A DNA stretch of 17,095 nt, taken from assembly GCA_904501945.1 (NCBI GenBank), contig CAJGCU010000054.1:1-17095 (forward strand), given 5' to 3'. The DNA comes from an uncultured Bacteroidaceae bacterium (lineage in GTDB: Bacteria > Bacteroidota > Bacteroidia > Bacteroidales > Bacteroidaceae). Positions 6,403-12,617 of the stretch are shown piece after piece (the first letter of the stretch is position 1; the number at the start of each line of letters is the position of its first letter). The translations under genes were made by a program, and so were the position numbers. The notes beneath the pieces are model-generated. The model worked only from the letters and a program-made list of their open reading frames with translations, had not been told where the DNA came from and did not search any database.

Positions 6403-7527
6403 ATGAAAAAAACATTCCTTTTCATTGCAGCCGCAGCCCTGTTAAGCTGCTGCGACCAAAAGAAGGCCATGCAGATACCCTCAGAAGACGAGATGGGTGC
6501 CTACATCATGGTCTATCACAAAGATGCAGACCACAGTCTTCATATGGCACTCAGCTACGATTCCTACACTTGGACAGCTCTTAATGACGACAAGCCTATC
6601 ATTGCAGGAGACACTATTGCCATGCAAAAGGGTATCCGTGACCCACATATCTTCCGCGGTCCCGACGGAGGTTTCTACCTCGCCATGACAGACCTCCATA
6701 TCTTTGCAAACAACAAGAAATATGAAGGAACTTCTATCTATCGTGACACACAATGGGAACGCGACGGAGCATCTTACGGATGGGGCAACAACCGCGGACT
6801 CGTCATGATGAAATCCTTTGACCTCATCAACTGGACACGCACTAACCTCAATTTCTCAGAATTGACTTGTCCTACAGGCGTCACCGACATGCACGGCAAT
6901 CCTATTCCTTGGAGCGAAGTAGGTTGCGTGTGGGCACCTGAAACAGTCTATGACGAAGAAAAAGGACAACTGCTTGTCCACTTCACCACCCGTATGAAGA
7001 ACGGAACAGAGATGATCTACTACATCTACATGAACGATGACTTCACGCAGATGCTCACAGAGCCTAAACTTCTCTTCGAAGCACCTTACGGAAAGAACAA
7101 CGTGCCTGCCTACACCGTCATAGACTCTGATATCATCAAGATTGGCGATACTTATCATCTCTTCTACGTTTCACACGAAGGTACAGCTACTGTCAAACAC
7201 GCCACCTCACAGAAAATCACTGGTCCATACGTTATGGACGACAAGTATGACGATGGAGAGCCACAAGGTCACGAAGCTCCCAACTGCTGGAAGCGTCTCG
7301 GTCAAGACACTTGGGTCGTCATGTTCGACAACTATAACCGCCACCCTCACAACTTTGGTTTTGTCGAGACAAATGACTTCCAGACATTCCGCATGATTGG
7401 TTATTTCGATGGCGAGAGCAGTCCTATGAAGCGTACTAATTTTGCAGAACAGAAACATGCAGCCGTTGCTCCTCTCACTGTTGAGGAAGCAAAGAAACTG
7501 GAAGAATTTTGGAATAACAAGAAATAA
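6403..7527 (+). CDS. GH43-like glycoside hydrolase, lipoprotein
   Basis: The 374-residue protein begins with a lipoprotein signal peptide (MKKTFLFIAAAALLSC, lipobox LLSC with Cys16), so it is probably anchored to a membrane outside the cytoplasm. The rest fits the five-bladed propeller of GH43 and related families: GIRDPHIFR (77-85, Asp80 as likely base), VWAPETVYD (176-184), TVIDSDIIKIGDTYHLFY (238-255, with the pKa-modulating Asp) and GHEAPNCWK (289-297, Glu291 as likely acid). GH43 enzymes usually remove alpha-L-arabinose or beta-D-xylose from plant glycans, but the substrate cannot be read from sequence. No clear promoter was found in the 101 bases before it. It converges with the vitamin B6 operon. 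Polysaccharide lysis or another clan GH-F/J-like activity is possible. Confidence 0.8.
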   Translation: MKKTFLFIAAAALLSCCDQKKAMQIPSEDEMGAYIMVYHKDADHSLHMALSYDSYTWTALNDDKPIIAGDTIAMQKGIRDPHIFRGPDGGFYLAMTDLHIFANNKKYEGTSIYRDTQWERDGASYGWGNNRGLVMMKSFDLINWTRTNLNFSELTCPTGVTDMHGNPIPWSEVGCVWAPETVYDEEKGQLLVHFTTRMKNGTEMIYYIYMNDDFTQMLTEPKLLFEAPYGKNNVPAYTVIDSDIIKIGDTYHLFYVSHEGTATVKHATSQKITGPYVMDDKYDDGEPQGHEAPNCWKRLGQDTWVVMFDNYNRHPHNFGFVETNDFQTFRMIGYFDGESSPMKRTNFAEQKHAAVAPLTVEEAKKLEEFWNNKK

Positions 7528-7534
7528 ACAAGCA

Positions 7535-7565
7535 TCAAGCATCGCCATACACCAACGATGCTTGA
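7535..7565. repeat. Stem-loop after the GH43-like gene
   Basis: Perfect 10-bp arms TCAAGCATCG (7535-7544) and CGATGCTTGA (7556-7565) with an 11-base loop, starting eight bases after the stop codon. There is no T run after it, so termination activity is uncertain; it may protect the mRNA end. Confidence 0.6.
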
Positions 7566-7580
7566 AGCTCCATACAAAAC

Positions 7581-7597
7581 CATACCCCTCGGGTATG
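7581..7597. repeat. Small palindrome carrying an 11-base repeated motif
   Basis: CATACCC-CTC-GGGTATG folds into a 7-bp stem. Its centre, ACCCCTCGGGT (7584-7594), recurs exactly at 7607-7617 and, inverted, at 7630-7640 within the next hairpin. Confidence 0.65.
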
Positions 7598-7598
7598 A

Positions 7599-7648
7599 AA
7601 CATCGCACCCCTCGGGTCCGCTTTCACGGACCCGAGGGGTGCGATGTT
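7599..7648. terminator. 22-bp perfect stem-loop at the convergent gene junction
   Basis: The arms 7599-7620 and 7627-7648 are exact reverse complements, GC-rich in the middle (CACCCCTCGGGTCCG), with a 6-base loop CTTTCA. It lies between the ends of two convergent genes, so a bidirectional terminator is the simplest reading. The tails (AATTTTCATTATTT on plus, TTTCAT on minus) are only moderately T-rich. Confidence 0.7.
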
Positions 7649-7672
7649 AATTTTCATTATTTCTATGCTTCC

Positions 7673-8227
7673 CTATCTCCCTGCAACCATCCGCAAAAAA
7701 TGCTGATGTATTCGAGAATCAGAATCAAGTTCCGGATGAAAGGATGTAACAAACTGATTGTTCTGCTGAGCAGCAACGATATGCCCGTCTACTTCGGCAA
7801 GAACCTGACAATCGGAAGAAAGAATTTTATCAATGTAAGGAGCACGAATAAAAGTCATAGGAAGATGGCCACCCACTCCCTTCACACAACCCTCCGTATG
7901 AAAACTGCCAAGCTGGCGACCATAAGCATTACGGCGTACATGTATATTCATTGTGGAGAGATACCCCTCGGAGAGGAGAATCATGCCAGCACAAGTGCCG
8001 AAGACGGGAAGTCCATGCAGGATGGCGTCGCGCACCGGTTCAAAAAGGCCGAGTTGGGCAAGCAAACGCATCTGTACCGTGCTTTCGCCACCAGGCAAAA
8101 TCAGTCCATCTTTGGGCTGCAGCCAATCTGCGAGCTGACGTACCTCAAAAGTTTCCATACCCATTTGCTGCAACCGTTGCTCATGCTCTATGAAAGCCCC
8201 TTGCAGGGCAAGAACCGCTATTCTCAT
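7673..8227 (-). CDS. pdxT: PLP synthase glutaminase subunit PdxT
   Basis: PdxT releases ammonia from glutamine and passes it to PdxS for pyridoxal 5'-phosphate synthesis; twelve of each form the cytoplasmic complex. This is a class I glutamine amidotransferase of 184 residues, normal for the family. Visible motifs are VLALQGAF (5-12), PGGEST (45-50), the nucleophile Cys79 in FGTCAGMILL, and His164 and Glu166 of the triad in SFHPEL. The start overlaps the end of pdxS by four bases (ATGA arrangement), which suggests translational coupling and matched amounts of the two subunits. It is the last gene of the operon and its 3' end faces the hairpins before 7648. Confidence 0.96.
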   Translation of the reverse strand: MRIAVLALQGAFIEHEQRLQQMGMETFEVRQLADWLQPKDGLILPGGESTVQMRLLAQLGLFEPVRDAILHGLPVFGTCAGMILLSEGYLSTMNIHVRRNAYGRQLGSFHTEGCVKGVGGHLPMTFIRAPYIDKILSSDCQVLAEVDGHIVAAQQNNQFVTSFHPELDSDSRIHQHFLRMVAGR

Positions 8228-9171
8228 TTTCCTCGTTCTGCCATCAGCAGCTCTATTTCCTGTTCATTGATGCCGACCATAGCTTCGCCAAGGTCTTCGC
8301 TCAGTGCTGCCAAGAGTTTGGCATCCTGATAGTTCGTAACTGCCTGCACGATAGCAGCGGCGCGTTTCTGCGGGTTGCCGCTCTTGAAGATGCCGCTGCC
8401 CACAAACACACCCTCTGCGCCCAACTGCATCATCAGCGCCGCATCGGCTGGAGTGGCAACACCGCCAGCAGCGAAGTTCACCACAGGCAGTTTGCCGTTC
8501 TCATGCACAAATCGCACTAATTCATAAGGTGCTTGCAGCTGTTTGGCTGCCTCGAAGAGTTCGTCTTCGTTCATGCTAACCACTCGACGTATCTCGCTCT
8601 GCATCTGTCTCATGTGGCTCACAGCCTGCACAACATCACCCGTACCAGGCTCCCCTTTCGTACGAATCATCGTTGCACCTTCAGCTATGCGCCGCAATGC
8701 CTCGCCCAAATTCTTCGCGCCACAGACAAAGGGCACATCAAACTTCGTCTTGTCGATATGGTAGATGTTGTCTGCTGGGCTGAGCACCTCACTCTCATCA
8801 ATGTAGTCAATCTCGATAGCTTGCAAAATCTGCGCCTCGGCTATGTGTCCGATGCGGCATTTAGCCATGACAGGAATGCTGACAGCCTCCTGAATGCCTC
8901 GAATCATCTTAGGGTCGCTCATGCGACTCACTCCACCAGCAGCACGAATGTCTGCCGGGATGCGCTCCAGCGCCATCACAGCACAGGCACCTGCCTCCTC
9001 TGCAATGCGTGCCTGTTCAGGAGTCGTTACATCCATGATGACACCACCCTTCAGCATCTGAGCCAACTGGCGGTTCAAACTTTGCCTTGCGTTTGAGTTC
9101 GTTTCACTCATTCTTGACTCAGCAGAAGCAATTATATCTGCTCCTGCACTCACATTTCTTTCATTTGTCAT
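8224..9171 (-). CDS. pdxS: PLP synthase synthase subunit PdxS
   Basis: PdxS condenses ribose 5-phosphate, glyceraldehyde 3-phosphate and ammonia into PLP in a (beta/alpha)8 barrel. The family is highly conserved and this copy is intact: GGVIMDV with Asp47, PVMAKCRIGH with Lys104, IDESEVL, RTKGEPGTG with Lys172, and NFAAGGVATPADAALMMQLG. These three residues match Asp24, Lys81 and Lys149 of the B. subtilis enzyme at a constant offset of 23. From the first ATG the protein has 315 residues, about 20 more than usual; a second ATG at 9111 (MSETNSNARQ) would give 295, close to the family norm, and may be the true start. The upstream fusion gene ends 18 bases earlier. Confidence 0.96.
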   Translation of the reverse strand: MTNERNVSAGADIIASAESRMSETNSNARQSLNRQLAQMLKGGVIMDVTTPEQARIAEEAGACAVMALERIPADIRAAGGVSRMSDPKMIRGIQEAVSIPVMAKCRIGHIAEAQILQAIEIDYIDESEVLSPADNIYHIDKTKFDVPFVCGAKNLGEALRRIAEGATMIRTKGEPGTGDVVQAVSHMRQMQSEIRRVVSMNEDELFEAAKQLQAPYELVRFVHENGKLPVVNFAAGGVATPADAALMMQLGAEGVFVGSGIFKSGNPQKRAAAIVQAVTNYQDAKLLAALSEDLGEAMVGINEQEIELLMAERGK

Positions 9172-9189
9172 TGTCGTGTTCCTTTATAA

Positions 9190-10083
9190 TTATTTTTGCC
9201 GATATTGAAGAGGCGAAATGCCCTTCTGTTTCTTGAAGAAACGAGAAAGATGCGCCTGGGAGGAGAAACCCAAACGATGAGCTATTTCCTTGAGCGGATA
9301 GGTGGTCGTAGTGAGCAAAGAGACTATCTCGGCAGTGATGCGTTCGTCAATGATGCCCTTAGGCGAACGACCCGCAATGCGCCGTGTCACCTGCCCTAGA
9401 TAGGGGGAACTCACATTGAGTTGCTCAGCATAGAAAGCCACATCGGCATACCGATAATAGAAGCGTTCCACAGCATCGAGAAACTGATTGTACAACTCGC
9501 CGCTACGCCCCATTGACTCGACATAACCTACAGGCAAGTCTGCCAACAGTTCATGGGCATGACATATCGCCTCATCAGGTTGCTCGCCCCGATTGAGCAG
9601 CACCGCCACCACCGACGAGAGCTGGTTGGCTGTTCCGTGCGGACCTTCCTGCCTCGCCTCCAACACCACCGTACATAGCGGCAGGATGAGACGTTCAATA
9701 GCCTCATACACTTGGGGCGAAAGCAGTCGTTCGCCATGCGCAGATTCCTTCACGGGTGCATAGATTACATGCCGAGGTCGGTAATGGCTCAACACCTCAG
9801 CTACAGCCTCCACCACATCAATACGCCGAAGCAGTCCCAGCTTCACCACCTGCGGCTGCAAATCGTTGATGATTGCCTCCACCTGCTGACGCACCATCGA
9901 GGCTGGAAGGTCGTAAAACTCTTGAATACCCAGCGTATTCTGCACCGTGATAGAAGTGATGGCTGATGCCGCCACCCCTCCTAATTGGGAAATGAAACGG
10001 ATGTCCGCCTGTACCCCCGAACCGCCTGTTCCGTCGCTTCCTGTAATGGTTAAGATAGCTCTCGTTGGATTCATCTTTTTCAT
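9190..10083 (-). CDS. ThiD-like pseudokinase domain fused to an AraC-type DNA-binding domain, probable vitamin B6 regulator
   Basis: Residues 8-185 resemble the ribokinase-fold HMP/HMP-P kinase ThiD: ITGSDGTGGSGVQADI (13-28), SAITSITVQNTLGIQEFYDL, and KLGLLRRIDVVEAVAEVL. Key parts of the enzyme are lost. The D-x-VM-x-KSG segment reads APVKESAHG (109-117), the GTGCT anion-hole and catalytic Cys reads GTANQ (150-154), and about 70 residues that normally lie between ITPN and HGTGC are missing (LCTVVLEARQEGPHGTANQ). Residues 206-297 form a complete AraC/XylS domain with two helix-turn-helix units (about 215-240 and 263-293, the second reading EIAHRLGFSSQAHLSRFFKK). It leads pdxS-pdxT on the same strand, 18 bases upstream. 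I infer a transcription factor whose dead kinase domain senses a B6 vitamer or a pyrimidine. Residual kinase activity is less likely. Confidence 0.85.
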   Translation of the reverse strand: MKKMNPTRAILTITGSDGTGGSGVQADIRFISQLGGVAASAITSITVQNTLGIQEFYDLPASMVRQQVEAIINDLQPQVVKLGLLRRIDVVEAVAEVLSHYRPRHVIYAPVKESAHGERLLSPQVYEAIERLILPLCTVVLEARQEGPHGTANQLSSVVAVLLNRGEQPDEAICHAHELLADLPVGYVESMGRSGELYNQFLDAVERFYYRYADVAFYAEQLNVSSPYLGQVTRRIAGRSPKGIIDERITAEIVSLLTTTTYPLKEIAHRLGFSSQAHLSRFFKKQKGISPLQYRQK

Positions 10084-10092
10084 TTATATAAA

Positions 10093-10133
10093 AATAACTG
10101 CTGCAAAGGAACACAAAAAATGCAGCAGTTATT
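10093..10133. promoter_or_regulatory. 13-bp inverted repeat upstream of the pseudokinase-AraC gene
   Basis: AATAACTGCTGCA (10093-10105) and TGCAGCAGTTATT (10121-10133) are exact reverse complements with a 15-base spacer, ending ten bases before the start codon at 10083. It overlaps the predicted -7 element. Read on the minus strand it is followed by TTTATAT, so it could instead be an intrinsic terminator for the GH31-GH95 operon, whose stop codon is about 50 bases upstream. Both roles could hold. Confidence 0.6.
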
Positions 10134-10137
10134 CAAA
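10104..10137 (-). promoter_or_regulatory. Possible promoter of the vitamin B6 operon
   Basis: On the minus strand TTTG (10137-10134) and TTCCTTTG (10111-10104) lie 22 bases apart. The -7 element has one mismatch to TAnnTTTG. Transcription would start near 10098, about 15 bases before the start codon. Confidence 0.45.
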
Positions 10138-10184
10138 AAGACTCTGTTTATGATAAAAGAAAATACAGTTTGGACAAATCCACG

Positions 10185-12617
10185 CTACTTCAGAACATTC
10201 TTCCCTTTCTTCAATTTTATAACCTTGCTGACACCATTGGCTTTAAGCACAATGCGACATCTCTTCTGTGCAGCCAACGTGAGCGTCGCGACCTTTCCAT
10301 CCTTCCACGTCATATCAACCGTAATGCCTCCGCGAGCTCGAATGCCAGACACTGAACCCTCTTTCCAATTCTCAGGAAGAGCAGGCAACAGTTCCACCAC
10401 AACATTCGGCTTTCCTTTATCTCCAAGAGTGTACTCACTCTGCATCAGCATCTCAATGACACCTGCACATCCTCCAAAATTACCATCAATTTGGAAAGGA
10501 GAATGAGCGTCGAGGAGATTCGGATAAGTACCTCCACCACGGTGGTAATCAGGACCTTGATAGCCATCTGGACTGACATAGGAAAGAAGTTTACGATAGA
10601 TATGATATGCGTTTTTCGCATCATGCAGACGGGCATATAAGTTTACTCGCCAACCTGTACTCCAACCTGTTGACTGGTCGCCCTTTATCTCAAGCGAACG
10701 GGATGCGGCACGATAGATTTCTTCTTTTGTATGTACACCATCATCCACATTGTGGCCAGGATAAATTCCAAAAAGGTGACTCTGGTGGCGATGGTAAGGA
10801 TCCTCATCATCCCAATCATAGAACCACTCTTGCAAATTTCCTCGCTTGCCTATCTTATAAGGCTGCAAACGAGACAGAGCCTCCTCTGCCTGAACGATGA
10901 AATCTCGGTCTATACCCAGTTCTTGAGCAGCGTTTCGTGCATCAGTGAGACACTCACGAACCATTGCCAAATCTGCAAAACCTCCGTAACAGGTTCTACC
11001 ATGGTAACCTTCGGAAGTGATGAAGATATTTTCTGGAGAAGTAGATGGTGCCGTTATCAGATAGTCTGAACCTTCCACACCCATATCCTTAGTGGAAATC
11101 AACCATTCCAAACAGAATTCAGCAGCTCCTTTAAGCACTGGATAATACTCTTCCAAGAATTTCTTGTCAAGCGAGAATGTGTAGTGTTCCCAAATGTGTG
11201 TGCTCACCCATGCACCACCCATATTCCAGTTTGCCCATGAGGGGTCACCTGTACGAAGGCCCACAGGACAAGTCATTGCCCATATATCAGTATTGTGAGC
11301 TAAGCACCATCCTTTGTCAACACCATAGTAGGCTTTGGCTGTCAATTCGCCAGACCCCTGCAGTCCTTTCATGTAAGTGAAAAGCGACTGATGCATCTCT
11401 GGCAGAGCAGCAGTTTCAGCAGCCCAATAGTTCTCTTCAAGATTGATATTGCTTGTATAGTTGCACGACCATGGCGGAAGGATATGCTCATTCCAAAGCC
11501 CCTGAAGATTAGCTGGAACATTAGGAGTACGCGAACAAGAAATCAGAAGGTAGCGCCCAAATTGGAAATAGAGTGCTTCAAGGTCTGGATTAAAAATATT
11601 CTCGTCTCTATATTCAAGCAGCACTACATCTGTAGGACGCTTATCATCTAGCGTCTTTCCCAACGACAGTTTCACTCTGTCGAAAATAGCCTTATAGTCA
11701 TTCATGTGACGGTTCAACAGATCATTATATGCCCGAGCAGACAAGCTATGCAGACGCTGTTCTGCCAGTTCCTTATATGGACGTCCCTCTCTCACTGGAT
11801 CTTTGTCATATCCACTGAAAGATGTAGCATTGGTAATATAAATCACAACCTGCTTGCCCCCCGAAATGATGATTCCGTCTCCATCATCTTTCGTCGTATC
11901 AGCACTTACCTTCACCGCTGTACGGAAATGCACGCCCCTATTTTCATCGTAAAAAAATTTCTCGTCTGCAGCATAATAGTTAGGCAGCGAAGTGTATGCT
12001 GCATAACCATCATTGCGCAGCACACCATCTTTCACGCTAATTCTATGGGGCAACTGACACGTCAAAGAAATGCGGGCCTTAACGCCCTCTGGACTATCTG
12101 TTGTTATACGAACAACAATACCCGAATCAGGATAAGTAGCAAAGTACTCCGTGGCATACTGATACTTGCCGCGATGGAATACCGTATGGGCAGTAGCATT
12201 GCCTATATCAAGCCTTCGGCGATAATTGCTAACCTCACCTTCCGTATCGAGATAGTGAATCTGCAACTGCCCCAACGGCTGGTAGTTTTGCGAAAAGTGC
12301 CCCTGCACATTCTTCTGCAAACGGTCCGCTTCACGATAGTTCCCCTTTTTCAGCGCATCTCGTATGGCAGGGATGTACGTATGAGCCTCAGGTGAAAACA
12401 GCTTCATGTTGCAAGGTTCTCCCGTCCACAACGTTATATCATTCAACGAAATGCGATCAACATCAGTACCACCGTACACGACGCCTCCCATCGTGCCATT
12501 TCCTATGACTAGCGCCTCTTCAAAGAACTCTGCCGGACGATGGTAGCGCAACGTTTGCGCCACCATCGCTCCGGCAGAGAAAAGCAACCATAAAATTGTA
12601 TAAAGTATTCTTTTCAT
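10185..12617 (-). CDS. GH95 family alpha-L-fucosidase (or alpha-L-galactosidase)
   Basis: This 810-residue enzyme has a signal peptide (MKRILYTILWLLFSAGAMVAQ), so it is exported, probably to the periplasm. GH95 features are the N-terminal segment EEALVIGNGTMGGVVYGG, the (alpha/alpha)6-barrel motif TSNINLEENYWAAE with Asn390 and Asn392, TAPSTSPENIF with Glu529 (general acid), and SPFQIDGNFGG with Asp711. Their spacing parallels Asn421, Asn423, Glu566 and Asp766 of the Bifidobacterium enzyme AfcA. GH95 enzymes invert alpha-1,2-linked L-fucose; some Bacteroides members prefer L-galactose, and sequence alone does not decide. The ATG shares one base with the GH31 stop codon (TAATG), so the two are coupled. 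A 13-bp inverted repeat with a T-rich tail lies about 50 bases after the stop. Confidence 0.93.
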   Translation of the reverse strand: MKRILYTILWLLFSAGAMVAQTLRYHRPAEFFEEALVIGNGTMGGVVYGGTDVDRISLNDITLWTGEPCNMKLFSPEAHTYIPAIRDALKKGNYREADRLQKNVQGHFSQNYQPLGQLQIHYLDTEGEVSNYRRRLDIGNATAHTVFHRGKYQYATEYFATYPDSGIVVRITTDSPEGVKARISLTCQLPHRISVKDGVLRNDGYAAYTSLPNYYAADEKFFYDENRGVHFRTAVKVSADTTKDDGDGIIISGGKQVVIYITNATSFSGYDKDPVREGRPYKELAEQRLHSLSARAYNDLLNRHMNDYKAIFDRVKLSLGKTLDDKRPTDVVLLEYRDENIFNPDLEALYFQFGRYLLISCSRTPNVPANLQGLWNEHILPPWSCNYTSNINLEENYWAAETAALPEMHQSLFTYMKGLQGSGELTAKAYYGVDKGWCLAHNTDIWAMTCPVGLRTGDPSWANWNMGGAWVSTHIWEHYTFSLDKKFLEEYYPVLKGAAEFCLEWLISTKDMGVEGSDYLITAPSTSPENIFITSEGYHGRTCYGGFADLAMVRECLTDARNAAQELGIDRDFIVQAEEALSRLQPYKIGKRGNLQEWFYDWDDEDPYHRHQSHLFGIYPGHNVDDGVHTKEEIYRAASRSLEIKGDQSTGWSTGWRVNLYARLHDAKNAYHIYRKLLSYVSPDGYQGPDYHRGGGTYPNLLDAHSPFQIDGNFGGCAGVIEMLMQSEYTLGDKGKPNVVVELLPALPENWKEGSVSGIRARGGITVDMTWKDGKVATLTLAAQKRCRIVLKANGVSKVIKLKKGKNVLK

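Noticed and set aside
7442..8329. Plus-strand ORF of 295 codons over the end of the GH43-like gene and pdxT
   Set aside because: It overlaps two well-supported genes, crosses the hairpin cluster, and has no coherent domain.
8533..9096. Plus-strand ORF of 187 codons opposite pdxS
   Set aside because: Antisense to a highly conserved gene; low-complexity, His/Cys-rich translation.
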